DNA from: Nitrospirota bacterium
Lineage (GTDB): Bacteria > Nitrospirota > Thermodesulfovibrionia > Thermodesulfovibrionales > Magnetobacteriaceae
Direction of reading: 5' to 3'
Assembly (NCBI GenBank): GCA_015233265.1
Contig: JADFXZ010000044.1
Span: 1 to 13,673, forward strand
Length of the DNA stretch: 13,673 bases
The stretch's first letter is position 1. Each line of letters opens with the position of its first letter. Position numbers and translations under genes: made by a program. Shown piece by piece: positions 7,672 through 13,673 of this stretch. A model generated the notes under the pieces. The model searched no databases. It was given only the letters and a program-made list of their open reading frames with translations, and had not been told where the DNA came from.

Positions 7672-8635
7672 TTATTGATTTTGAATTTGGCGCCGGGAAA
7701 ACAGCTGCCCTATGAGATTGGTCATCAATACCATGGCAACTAACACAAGCGCGGCTGTCCATGCCAGACTTACCTGATTGTCAAAAGGCGCACCGGCAAA
7801 GTTATAGATAAGCACCGCCAATGACGCAGTCGGCTGCTTTAGATCTATATGCCCGATTGAACCAAGCCAATAATTTGAAAACAGCGCCGTAAACAAAAGC
7901 GGGGCAGTCTCACCAGCCGCGCGCGCAAGGGCAAGCATAACGCCTGTGAGAATCCCAGGTCTTGCTGTTGGCAGCAACACCATCCACACGAGCTGGGTCT
8001 GTGTTGAACCCATGCCGATGGCTGCCTCTTTCATTCTTTTAGGCACCATTCTTATAGCCTCTTCCGATGTAAGTATAATGGTGGGAAGCATCAGGATAGA
8101 AAGTGCAACTCCACCGGCAATTGCCGAATAACCCCCCCATTGCTAAGACCAGCGCGCCATACGCAAACACCCCCGATAGTATTGAAGGAAAACCGGTAAG
8201 AACCTTAGCGGCAAACCTGAGGGTATTGGCAAGACGGCTCTCCACTTTTGACTGAGATAGGAATATGGCGCTGAGGATTCCTATGGGAACACTAATCAAT
8301 GAAGCTATCAAAACTATAACGAAAGTGCCTAAAACAGCATTTCCAAAACCTCCTCCCTCCTCCATCGGCGAAGGCGGCAATTCAGTAAAGACGGCAAGAG
8401 ACAAATTATGACCGCCCTTCCAAATAAGCATCCACAAGACGGAAAACAGGGGGACTAACGCTGCCAGGGTTAAAACAGTAACGAAGGCAATCAAGAGTTG
8501 ATTGAATAGAGTTCTGGGCTTAAGAAGGGACCTCTCCAGCTCGGCAACATCAATATCAGCAAAGATGCCGCCCTGAGTGCCTTGATTTAAAAGTGAAGAG
8601 TGGCCTTGCTTAGAGTCATTTACCTGTGTGACCAT
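7672..8635 (-). pseudogene. pstA: Phosphate ABC transporter permease PstA, interrupted by a frameshift
   Basis: Two overlapping reading frames together make one PstA. The N-terminal part runs from 8635 through four or so membrane segments to residue ~168 (VFAYGALVLAMGG), then reads out of frame for about 30 residues to a TAA at 8039-8041. The C-terminal part continues in the +1 frame (GYSAIAGGVALSILMLPT, the KEAAIGMG coupling loop, ARAAGETAPLLF) to the TAA at 7672-7674. The break falls in a run of seven G on the coding strand (8132-8138); with six, the frames join as ATG-GGG-GGT-TAT and give a normal 320-residue protein. A sequencing indel, a real mutation, or tract-length variation with slippage are all possible. 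I chose the ATG at 8635, six bases after AGGAGG and overlapping the pstC stop (TGATG); a GTG at 8638 is the alternative. Confidence 0.9.
8132..8138 (-). other. G7 homopolymer at the pstA frameshift
   Basis: Seven consecutive C on the given strand (seven G on the pstA coding strand) mark the exact point where homology moves from one reading frame to the other. Removing one base restores the frame. Runs of this kind are prone to replication slippage, transcriptional slippage and sequencing indels. Confidence 0.9.
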
Positions 8636-9675
8636 CACTTGCCTCCTTCGTCAGCCGACGATGCCTTTTGAAGTATCATAGCGCCGATTATGTTCACTAT
8701 CAGGGTTATTGCCAGTAAGACAAGTGCCGCATACATCAGCACGCTGACGACATTGGGTCCGGCCTCGGGAAAGTTATTGGCAAGGAGTGATGCTAGTGTA
8801 TTGGCAGGGGAAAAAAGCGAAAGGCTAATCTTGTTGGAGTTGCCAACCAGCATGGCCAGCGCCATAGTCTCACCCAACGCACGGCCAAAGGCAAGTATAA
8901 CCGCCCCAATAATCCCCCGCGTAGCCACTGGCAGGATAACAGCAAGTATGGTCTCCCATCGTGTAGCCCCCATGCCGTAAGCGGCCATACGCAGCTTGGG
9001 CGGCACTGCCACAAGGGCGTCGCGGCTTATGGCCGTAACCGTGGGCAGAATCATAATGGACAAGACAATAACGGCAGGCAGCACCCCAGGGCCGCTTAGA
9101 GTCGTTCCAAAAAAGGCCATCCATCCTAACTTAGCGCTCAACCAGTTGCAAGTAGGGCGTATTGCGGGAATAAGTATAAAAATACCCCATAAACCGTACA
9201 CAACGCTTGGGATTGCGGCAAGAAGCTCAATCAGGTTTTTCAGAATGCCTTCCATTCGTTCTGGTAATTTGCCCCAGTACGGGTTGGTGTCCATCTTGAT
9301 TATTTTCAGTATGGCGAAAATAAACTGCCCAAGGAAACCTTCACTAAGAAATATTGCCGCGGCCACTCCAAAAAAAGTACCGGCAATCAACGCTAATACA
9401 GAGGTAAACAGTGTACCCCAAATTTCGGGAAGTATCCCGTACACCTGCGTTTGGGGGTCCCATGTGGTTGTAGTCAGAAAGTTTACCCCATACTGGCACA
9501 TTGCAGGCAAGGCGGCCACGGTTATCTTCACAACGATGAACACGACTATTAGTGTGGTCAACCATCCCGATGCACCGCACACATGCCTGAATACGGTGTC
9601 CGCGGTTCTTTGAAACAGCGTTGGCGGCTTCGCAATCTCAGCGTGCAGACCATTTATAAAGGCTGTCTCTTTCAT
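8635..9675 (-). CDS. pstC: Phosphate ABC transporter permease PstC
   Basis: This 346-residue inner-membrane permease pairs with PstA to form the phosphate channel. Hydrophobic segments begin at about residue 39 (WLTTLIVVFIVVKITVAAL), followed by a periplasmic loop (NFLTTTTWDP) and further spans. The coupling loop SRDALVAVPPKLRMAAYGMG and RALGETMALAMLVGN are typical of PstC. The family length is usually around 300-320 residues; the extra length is mainly the hydrophilic N-terminus and a ~25-residue loop around KMDTNPYWGKLPERMEG. The start ATG (9675-9673) overlaps the pstS TGA as ATGA, so translation is coupled, and the stop overlaps the pstA start. No frame problem is seen. Confidence 0.96.
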   Translation of the reverse strand: MKETAFINGLHAEIAKPPTLFQRTADTVFRHVCGASGWLTTLIVVFIVVKITVAALPAMCQYGVNFLTTTTWDPQTQVYGILPEIWGTLFTSVLALIAGTFFGVAAAIFLSEGFLGQFIFAILKIIKMDTNPYWGKLPERMEGILKNLIELLAAIPSVVYGLWGIFILIPAIRPTCNWLSAKLGWMAFFGTTLSGPGVLPAVIVLSIMILPTVTAISRDALVAVPPKLRMAAYGMGATRWETILAVILPVATRGIIGAVILAFGRALGETMALAMLVGNSNKISLSLFSPANTLASLLANNFPEAGPNVVSVLMYAALVLLAITLIVNIIGAMILQKASSADEGGK

Positions 9676-10700
9676 TTAATGTCATTTATAGCGGCTGTCA
9701 CCTTCTGTACCACTGGCGCAGGCAGAGGAATATACCCAAGAGCCTCCGAGGACTTCTGGCCTTCGGTCAGACAGTAATGAAGAAGGTCGCGAAGGGTTTC
9801 AGCCTTCTTCTTATCCGCATACTGTTTATAGCATATCAACCATGTGAAGGAGACTATAGGATAATCACCCTTGCCGGCAGGGTCAGAATCCCAAACTATA
9901 AAGTCATCAGGTAGTTTTATCGTGGCTAATGTAGCCTGGCCCGAGGCGGTTGAGGCTGTGATGAAAGTACCGGACTTATTCTCAAGAGAGGCCATTGGCA
10001 TATGCTGGCTTACCGCGTAACCATATTCGATATATCCAATAGAGCCGGGTGTTGTCTTAATGCTCGCAGTGACGCCCTCGTTACCTTTTGAGCGGGTTCC
10101 AACTGGCCAGTTTACCATCGTCTTGAAGCCTACGCTTTGCTCGAATTCCTTGTTTATGGCGCTGAGATGTTTGGTAAATACAAACGTAGTGCCGCTGCCA
10201 TCGGCGCGCTCAATGACGTTTATTGGGGCATCGGGCAGTTTTGCCCCGGGGTTTGCCGCAGCAATCTTTGGGTCGTTCCACTTCGTTATCTTGCCGAGGA
10301 ATATGCCAGAGTACACGTCACGCGGCAGCTTTAAATCCTTCACGCCTTCGAGATTATAAGACAGCACAATGCTTCCCGCCGTAAGGGGCAGCAGCTGCAC
10401 GCCCACGTCCACCTTTGCCATCTCTTCTTTAGTCATAGCGGCGTCACTAGCGCCAAAGTCCACCGTCTTATCTATTACGCTTTTAATGCCGCTGCCGCTG
10501 CCCACGGACTGGTAGTCAATCTGCACGTCTTTGTGCGAACCCGAATAGGCTTTAAACCATTTAAAATAAAGCGGTGCGGGGAAGGTGGCGCCTGCCCCCT
10601 GCAGTTTTAAAAGGTCTGCGGCCCCAGATACGCCGTTTAAGCCGTTTGTGATTATAACTAACGCGGCAATTACCCATACAGCCATGACAACTCTTCGCAT
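9672..10700 (-). CDS. pstS: Periplasmic phosphate-binding protein PstS
   Basis: This 342-residue exported protein captures phosphate for the PstCAB channel. The N-terminus (RR, then a hydrophobic run VVMAVWVIAALVII) is a signal peptide, with cleavage likely in the SGAA region at about residues 25-28. No lipobox Cys is seen, so it is soluble. Ligand-binding segments are GAGATFPAPLY (from about residue 35), SVGSGSGIKSV, the DFGASDAAM loop with Asp86, and ERADGSGTTFVFT with Arg166 and Thr171. Two ATGs are adjacent (10703 and 10700). The second is chosen because it sits six bases after AAGGAG, against three for the first. It is the first gene of the pst operon, with a Pho-box-like promoter about 60-90 bp upstream. 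Confidence 0.96.
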   Translation of the reverse strand: MRRVVMAVWVIAALVIITNGLNGVSGAADLLKLQGAGATFPAPLYFKWFKAYSGSHKDVQIDYQSVGSGSGIKSVIDKTVDFGASDAAMTKEEMAKVDVGVQLLPLTAGSIVLSYNLEGVKDLKLPRDVYSGIFLGKITKWNDPKIAAANPGAKLPDAPINVIERADGSGTTFVFTKHLSAINKEFEQSVGFKTMVNWPVGTRSKGNEGVTASIKTTPGSIGYIEYGYAVSQHMPMASLENKSGTFITASTASGQATLATIKLPDDFIVWDSDPAGKGDYPIVSFTWLICYKQYADKKKAETLRDLLHYCLTEGQKSSEALGYIPLPAPVVQKVTAAINDIK

Positions 10701-10759
10701 CATACTCTCCTTATTATTGAGTCCTGATTAATATGCTAAGCTCAGGCTTAGTGCCTTGT

Positions 10760-10793
10760 AGCATAAACTTTTAATGTTACAGTATGATTACAT
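10760..10793 (-). promoter_or_regulatory. Pho-box-like promoter of pstS
   Basis: Reading the minus strand from 10793, TGTAATC and TGTAACA recur with an 11-bp period (ATGTAATCATA then CTGTAACATT), a layout very close to the PhoB box of E. coli (two CTGTCAT-type heptamers with 4-bp spacers) with A replacing the C. A TATGCT -10 (10760-10765, four of six) begins ten bases after the second heptamer (10776-10782), the spacing PhoB promoters use in place of a -35. The pstS start is about 60 bp further on. This predicts phosphate-starvation induction. Confidence 0.7.
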
Positions 10794-10806
10794 TAACGTT
10801 GAGCTT

Positions 10807-10838
10807 CTGTTACATTTCTGTTATGATTTCGTTAAAAT
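10807..10838 (+). promoter_or_regulatory. Second Pho-box-like array, facing the divergent gene
   Basis: CTGTTAC (10807-10813), CTGTTAT (10818-10824) and the weaker TCGTTAA (10829-10835) recur every 11 bp with AT-rich 4-bp spacers, oriented away from pstS. A TAAAAT hexamer (five of six to the -10 consensus) lies at 10833-10838, eight bases after the second heptamer. This would drive the secreted DUF302-like gene. Using TAAAAT as -10 would mean the third repeat overlaps it, so only the first two may be bound. Confidence 0.5.
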
Positions 10839-10847
10839 TCATTTATG

Positions 10848-10892
10848 CGCCTGAGGCGGCAACATGGGAGGTGGTTCACCGCCTGAGGTGGC
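10848..10892 (+). repeat. Pair of 13-bp GC-rich near-palindromic repeats
   Basis: CGCCTGAGGCGGC at 10848-10860 and CGCCTGAGGTGGC at 10880-10892 differ by one base and start exactly 32 bp apart, about three helical turns. Each is nearly self-complementary around a central TGA (CGCC...GGCG or CCGCC...GGTGG). The second copy ends one base before a TTGACA hexamer. The layout is that of a pair of operators, but I know of no regulator for this sequence. Confidence 0.6.
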
Positions 10893-10922
10893 TTGACAAC
10901 AAGGGCTGTTATAGATTAGAGT
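10893..10922 (+). promoter_or_regulatory. Sigma-70-type promoter for the DUF302-like gene
   Basis: TTGACA at 10893-10898 and TAGAGT (four of six) at 10917-10922 are separated by 18 bp. Transcription would start near 10929, about 70 bp before the chosen start codon at 11002. Confidence 0.45.
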
Positions 10923-11001
10923 AATAGCGGGTATTACGGGGATGCTTCAGGTAGTCAGCTCGGCCTTCCCCGACATAAAGAAACCATCGGAGGACAACAA
11001 C

Positions 11002-12009
11002 ATGAGAGATAGAATCAGAAGTTACGTTCTTATCATTGCGTTAGTTATAGCATTGGCGCCGCTTGAGGTATTTGCTGAGACTCAGGAGGATGAGCCGGTC
11101 TTTAAGGATAATCAAAAGATATATGTCAAGCTGGTTGAACATGTAAAAGACAGCGTTGATTTGGCGGCTTCTAAAATATCTAACGCGCTAAAGGCAAATG
11201 GCTGGGAAATTGCCGGTACATTTTACGCTAGTGTGCCTGAGAACTGCAAATACAAGACTAAGGTACTGATAATTCATAACGAGCACTATTGGCAGCAAAT
11301 ATACGGAGTATCGCCGTATGCAAAGTTCGTATATCCATTGAAGGTCAATATATACAGCGACGAAACCGGCACCAATATATCAGTAACCAATCCTGTGGCG
11401 CTAAACAGGTTGATATCGCCGGAGCTTGAGGCAGTGTCGGCTGAGACGCTAAAGACTCTTGCGGGTTTATTCCATGGCGCGGTTAAAGGCAATAATATAG
11501 AAAAAGAAGAGGGCACGGAGCTTGACGGCAACAGAATTCCGGGGCTTGGCGGAGGCGCCTTAGAAGATAATGTCATCAAGATATATACGGGAAAATACAA
11601 GTCCGATAAAGTTTTGGAAACCATTACAAAGTTCATCCAATACAGCCTGAAGCGAAGCACTAAGGGATATTATCTGGTTTATTCAATCGATATGCGCGAC
11701 AAAGGTATCATGTTCTTTGGTGTCAGCAAACAGGACTTAGAAAAGAAGGCCTTTACAATAACCGGCGAAAAGCGGGTGACAAACAAAAACTCCTGCCCGG
11801 GGATAGACCACGCCAATGCCTTCCCGCTTGAGGTGGTGATAGACACAACTGGCAAAAATATAAAAGAGGAAATGCTTAGGGTAATGTTCAAAATGAAGAC
11901 CTACTTCGGCGACACCGGCGAGGCGGCATTCGTCAAACACTACATGATGCCAGGCAGTATAGAGGACGAGATAGTGTATACGACATATCCTGATATATAC
12001 CAGCAGTAG
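11002..12009 (+). CDS. Secreted protein with a DUF302-like domain
   Basis: The start is set at 11002, not the upstream in-frame ATG at 10942, because GGAGG lies eight bases before it and the protein then begins with a textbook signal peptide: basic MRDRIR, a hydrophobic core, and APLEVFA with cleavage after Ala25. The mature protein (about 310 residues) is likely periplasmic. Residues ~30-140 resemble DUF302: a leading helix (ASKISNALKANGWEI), VLIIHN, then AKFVYPLKVNIYSDETGTN and a TNPVALNRLISP tail. The second half (SKVSNALK-like helix replaced by LETITKFIQYSLK, then GYYLVYSI, GIMFFGVSK, CPGIDHANAFPLEVVIDTTG) may be a diverged repeat of the same fold, but that is only an impression. It is divergent from pstS and downstream of a Pho-box-like array, suggesting a role under phosphate limitation. 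Its function is unknown. Confidence 0.7.
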   Translation: MRDRIRSYVLIIALVIALAPLEVFAETQEDEPVFKDNQKIYVKLVEHVKDSVDLAASKISNALKANGWEIAGTFYASVPENCKYKTKVLIIHNEHYWQQIYGVSPYAKFVYPLKVNIYSDETGTNISVTNPVALNRLISPELEAVSAETLKTLAGLFHGAVKGNNIEKEEGTELDGNRIPGLGGGALEDNVIKIYTGKYKSDKVLETITKFIQYSLKRSTKGYYLVYSIDMRDKGIMFFGVSKQDLEKKAFTITGEKRVTNKNSCPGIDHANAFPLEVVIDTTGKNIKEEMLRVMFKMKTYFGDTGEAAFVKHYMMPGSIEDEIVYTTYPDIYQQ

Positions 12010-12029
12010 ATTACGGTTAACGCCAAAAC

Positions 12030-12057
12030 AACCATGCGGTTGAGAAACCGTATGGTT
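12030..12057. terminator. 12-bp stem hairpin after the DUF302-like gene
   Basis: AACCATGCGGTT (12030-12041) and AACCGTATGGTT (12046-12057) form a 12-bp stem with one G-U wobble and a GAGA tetraloop, 21 bp after the stop at 12009. Read as plus-strand RNA no U-run follows; read from the minus strand the stem is followed by GTTTT. It may end transcription from either side, or mainly the secG transcript. Confidence 0.55.
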
Positions 12058-12184
12058 CTGAACAGGTGTCGGCTTGTCATTGACTTAGAAAATCTGCAAG
12101 GTCAGCAAATTCGCTTTTATAAATTCATTAAATCTGGTTTGGTATACAGAATGCGTTCACAGAAGATTTCCACTGTCTTTCTTT

Positions 12185-12220
12185 AATTTGCCATTCCCGA
12201 TTTCGCGGGAATGACAAATT
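12185..12220. repeat. Intergenic palindrome of the CATTCCCG-CGGGAATG type
   Basis: AATTTG-C-CATTCCCG (12185-12199) is followed by a six-base loop and then CGGGAATG-A-CAAATT (12206-12220). This gives a 14-bp stem with one mismatch. Read on the minus strand it gives GTCATTCCCGCGAAATCGGG, which resembles the short dispersed hairpin repeats scattered in many Gram-negative genomes. It lies 34 bp beyond the secG stop and may also stop or stabilise that mRNA. Confidence 0.7.
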
Positions 12221-12253
12221 TATTCATATGATTGCTACTTCCGCAACTTCGTG

Positions 12254-12688
12254 TTATTTCTTATCTTTCGAGGGTTGCGTGTCAGCTGGTTTTTGTGCGG
12301 GCACTGATGCCTTCCCTTCCGCAGGCTTTGCAGCGGCCTCCGGTTTAACCCCTGCTTTCCCTTCTTCTGGTTTCACTCCAGCGGCGCCGCCAAATGGGAT
12401 GTTCGTATTGGCCCCCGGGGCCTGTTGAGCCGCAGGCTTTGGGCCGACTATTATCGAGGTCTTCTTTGCCTCAACTATCGCTAATAACAGCGATGTCAGC
12501 ATGAACACGACTGCCCCTATTGTGGTCATCTTGGCAAGAAACGTCTGCCCCCCGCGTGCCCCAAATACCGTCTGGCTTGACCCGCCAAAGGCCGCCCCCA
12601 TCTGCGATCCCTTCGAACTCTGCACCAGCACTACCAACACCAAAAAAGTGCACACCAATACGTGGAGTATCAACAGTAATGTCGCCAT
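12254..12688 (-). CDS. secG: Preprotein translocase subunit SecG with a long C-terminal tail
   Basis: SecG is the small non-essential subunit of the SecYEG translocon in the inner membrane. The 144-residue protein has two membrane segments (about 2-23 and 54-73) around the family signature VQSSKGSQMGAAFGGSSQ, continuing TVFGARGGQTFLAK. Usual SecG proteins are about 75-110 residues. Here a tail from about residue 82 is rich in Ala, Pro, Lys, Gln and Gly and contains short repeats (AGVKPE at 103 and 112, EGKA at 109 and 124), ending SKDKK; it should be disordered. The start lies five bases after the tpiA stop codon, so the two genes form an operon; the ribosome-binding site is weak, consistent with coupling. 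The tpiA-secG order is common in bacteria. Confidence 0.95.
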   Translation of the reverse strand: MATLLLILHVLVCTFLVLVVLVQSSKGSQMGAAFGGSSQTVFGARGGQTFLAKMTTIGAVVFMLTSLLLAIVEAKKTSIIVGPKPAAQQAPGANTNIPFGGAAGVKPEEGKAGVKPEAAAKPAEGKASVPAQKPADTQPSKDKK

Positions 12689-12693
12689 CAGAT

Positions 12694-13434
12694 CTATCCA
12701 AACTTCACTATTTTTTCAAAACTATCTGCTTTCAGACTCGCCCCGCCCACCAGCGCGCCGTCTACATCGGGCTTGGACATTATCTCGGTTACGTTGTCAG
12801 GCTTGACGCTGCCGCCGTAGAGAATCCTGATACCGTCTGCCTTGGCGCCGTACATATCTCTTAATCTGTCTCTTACGAAGGCGTGTGCCTCCTGTGCCTG
12901 GTCAGGGGTGGCCGTCACGCCAGTGCCGATTGCCCATATTGGCTCATACGCCACTACGAGATTGTCTGTGTCTACGTCTTTGAGGCCGCCCTCTACTTCG
13001 CGCTTGATGATGTCGAACATCTTGCCGGACTGACGCTCCTCAAGTGTCTCACCTATGCAGAATATTACGCCGAGACCCGCGGCCTTTGCCGCCTTTGTCT
13101 TCTTATTGAGAAACTCGTCTGACTCGTTGAAATACTGCCGCCTCTCAGAGTGCCCGACGATGACCCACTTACAGCCAACATCGAGAATCATCTTTGCCGA
13201 GACCTCACCGGTAAATGCGCCCTCTGCCTCGAAATATAAGTCCTGGGCGCTGAGTATTACGTTGCTGCCTTTTAACATCTCACCGGCCAGGGCCAGAGAT
13301 ACAAACGGCGGTGCCAGCACTATGTCAACATTTGCAACGGCCTTAACAGCCGGTAAAAAACTCGTGATGAAGTCCTTAGTCTCGCCTGTAGTTTTATACA
13401 TCTTCCAGTTCGCAGCTATAAATGGCTTACGCAT
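12694..13434 (-). CDS. tpiA: Triosephosphate isomerase
   Basis: This 246-residue glycolytic enzyme interconverts dihydroxyacetone phosphate and glyceraldehyde 3-phosphate. All active-site elements are seen: Asn9 and Lys11 (AANWKMYK), His95 in VIVGHSERRQ, the general base Glu164 in VAYEPIWAIGTG at the start of the flexible loop, and the phosphate-gripping LYGGSVKPDN and GALVGGASL. The length is normal, with no gaps. AAGGAG (minus strand, 13442-13447) lies seven bases before the ATG, and a strong promoter lies at 13502-13531. secG follows after five bases. Like tkt it belongs to central sugar-phosphate metabolism, but it is in a separate operon. Confidence 0.97.
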   Translation of the reverse strand: MRKPFIAANWKMYKTTGETKDFITSFLPAVKAVANVDIVLAPPFVSLALAGEMLKGSNVILSAQDLYFEAEGAFTGEVSAKMILDVGCKWVIVGHSERRQYFNESDEFLNKKTKAAKAAGLGVIFCIGETLEERQSGKMFDIIKREVEGGLKDVDTDNLVVAYEPIWAIGTGVTATPDQAQEAHAFVRDRLRDMYGAKADGIRILYGGSVKPDNVTEIMSKPDVDGALVGGASLKADSFEKIVKFG

Positions 13435-13501
13435 AGAGTCACTCCTTATAGTTGTTCAGTTATTGTCAACAGTCTTGCCGCTTGAAAAAGTCAGCCACCA
13501 A

Positions 13502-13531
13502 ATCATAAATTATTCAGCGGCAATATGTCAA
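13502..13531 (-). promoter_or_regulatory. Strong sigma-70-type promoter of tpiA-secG
   Basis: On the minus strand, TTGACA (13526-13531, perfect) and TATGAT (13502-13507, five of six) are separated by 18 bp of mostly AT-rich DNA. The -10 ends 67 bp before the tpiA start. No operator-like palindrome is evident, which suits a housekeeping gene. Confidence 0.75.
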
Positions 13532-13590
13532 GAAAAGCAGGCGAATTATTTTTTGTTTCAGAGTGATGCGGCGGCAAATCTGCTGATTTC

Positions 13591-13673
13591 TTAAAACTCA
13601 TATCGCAACTGCACGTAAGCGGCATTGTTCTTTTTCATCTGACCAAAATATGTCCAGTTTCTATTGCCGTCAT
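13591..13673 (-). CDS. C-terminus of an outer-membrane beta-barrel protein (5' part outside the window)
   Basis: The minus strand is open from the window edge to a TAA at 13591-13593 and encodes 26 residues, beginning DGNRNWTYFGQMKKNN and ending AAYVQLRYEF. The final strand has the outer-membrane sorting pattern: a C-terminal Phe with hydrophobic or aromatic residues at alternate positions (Val, Leu, Tyr, Phe). This is what the BAM insertion machinery recognises in porins and related barrels. The type of barrel cannot be told from this fragment. It is transcribed toward tpiA, but tpiA has its own promoter in the 156-bp gap between them. Confidence 0.65.
   Translation of the reverse strand, partial: DGNRNWTYFGQMKKNNAAYVQLRYEF

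Noticed and set aside
7672..8091. Treating the C-terminal half of pstA as a separate gene starting at 8091
   Set aside because: There is no ribosome-binding site at that ATG, and PstA homology continues upstream of it in the same frame to the G7 run, so it is the second part of a frameshifted gene.
8996..9613. 205-residue open frame antisense to pstC
   Set aside because: pstC on the other strand is a clear full-length permease. The antisense frame lacks a family match and reflects codon bias.
10942..11001. Upstream in-frame ATG for the DUF302-like gene
   Set aside because: It would bury the signal peptide behind 20 hydrophilic residues and lacks a good ribosome-binding site, whereas 11002 has GGAGG at ideal spacing.
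13055..13594. 179-residue open frame antisense to tpiA
   Set aside because: tpiA is complete with all catalytic residues; the antisense frame also runs over the tpiA promoter.
13584..13600. Short inverted repeat AAATC-GATTT near the outer-membrane gene stop
   Set aside because: Five AT-rich pairs are too few for a terminator and no U-run follows.

Overview
The window comes from a Gram-negative bacterium. It encodes Lgt, a periplasmic phosphate-binding protein with a signal peptide, and at the right edge the C-terminus of a beta-barrel outer-membrane protein ending in Phe. Gene order (tpiA-secG, pstSCAB, lgt, a B12-type radical SAM protein, tkt) and protein style fit an environmental lineage such as Nitrospirota or a deltaproteobacterium-like group. 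That placement is a low-confidence inference.

Left region (1-2362, + strand): three tightly coupled genes that are clearly more AT-rich than the rest. As a hand count, 1621-1680 has 15 G/C in 60 bases, against 35 in 60 at 5281-5340. They are the C-terminal end of a DUF262-like protein, a DUF3696/OLD-like AAA ATPase, and a 309-residue protein of no family I recognise. Composition, coupling and content suggest an acquired module, most likely anti-phage or anti-plasmid defence. This is the best candidate for a poorly described system here.

Middle left (2386-5908, + strand): a cobalamin-binding radical SAM enzyme whose start codon lies in the last of three 14-bp tandem repeats and whose stop lies in a 9-bp tandem duplication. 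A complete transketolase follows and overlaps the end of lgt tail to tail.

Middle (5877-10703, - strand): the phosphate uptake operon pstS-pstC-pstA-pstB, followed after 160 bp by lgt. The pst genes overlap or nearly abut. pstA is interrupted by a one-base frameshift in a run of seven G. No phoU is seen in the window.

Regulatory hub (10704-11001): between pstS and a divergent gene for a secreted DUF302-like protein lie two sets of 11-bp-period direct repeats resembling PhoB boxes, one pointing each way, plus a pair of GC-rich near-palindromes next to a second promoter. The layout suggests that the exported protein belongs to the phosphate-starvation response.

Right region (12010-13673, - strand): hairpin-rich intergenic DNA with a dispersed-repeat-like palindrome, then secG (with a long Ala/Pro/Lys tail) downstream of tpiA. 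tpiA has a strong sigma-70-type promoter, and upstream of it is the end of an outer-membrane protein gene cut by the window edge. No tRNA, rRNA, CRISPR array or insertion sequence was recognised.
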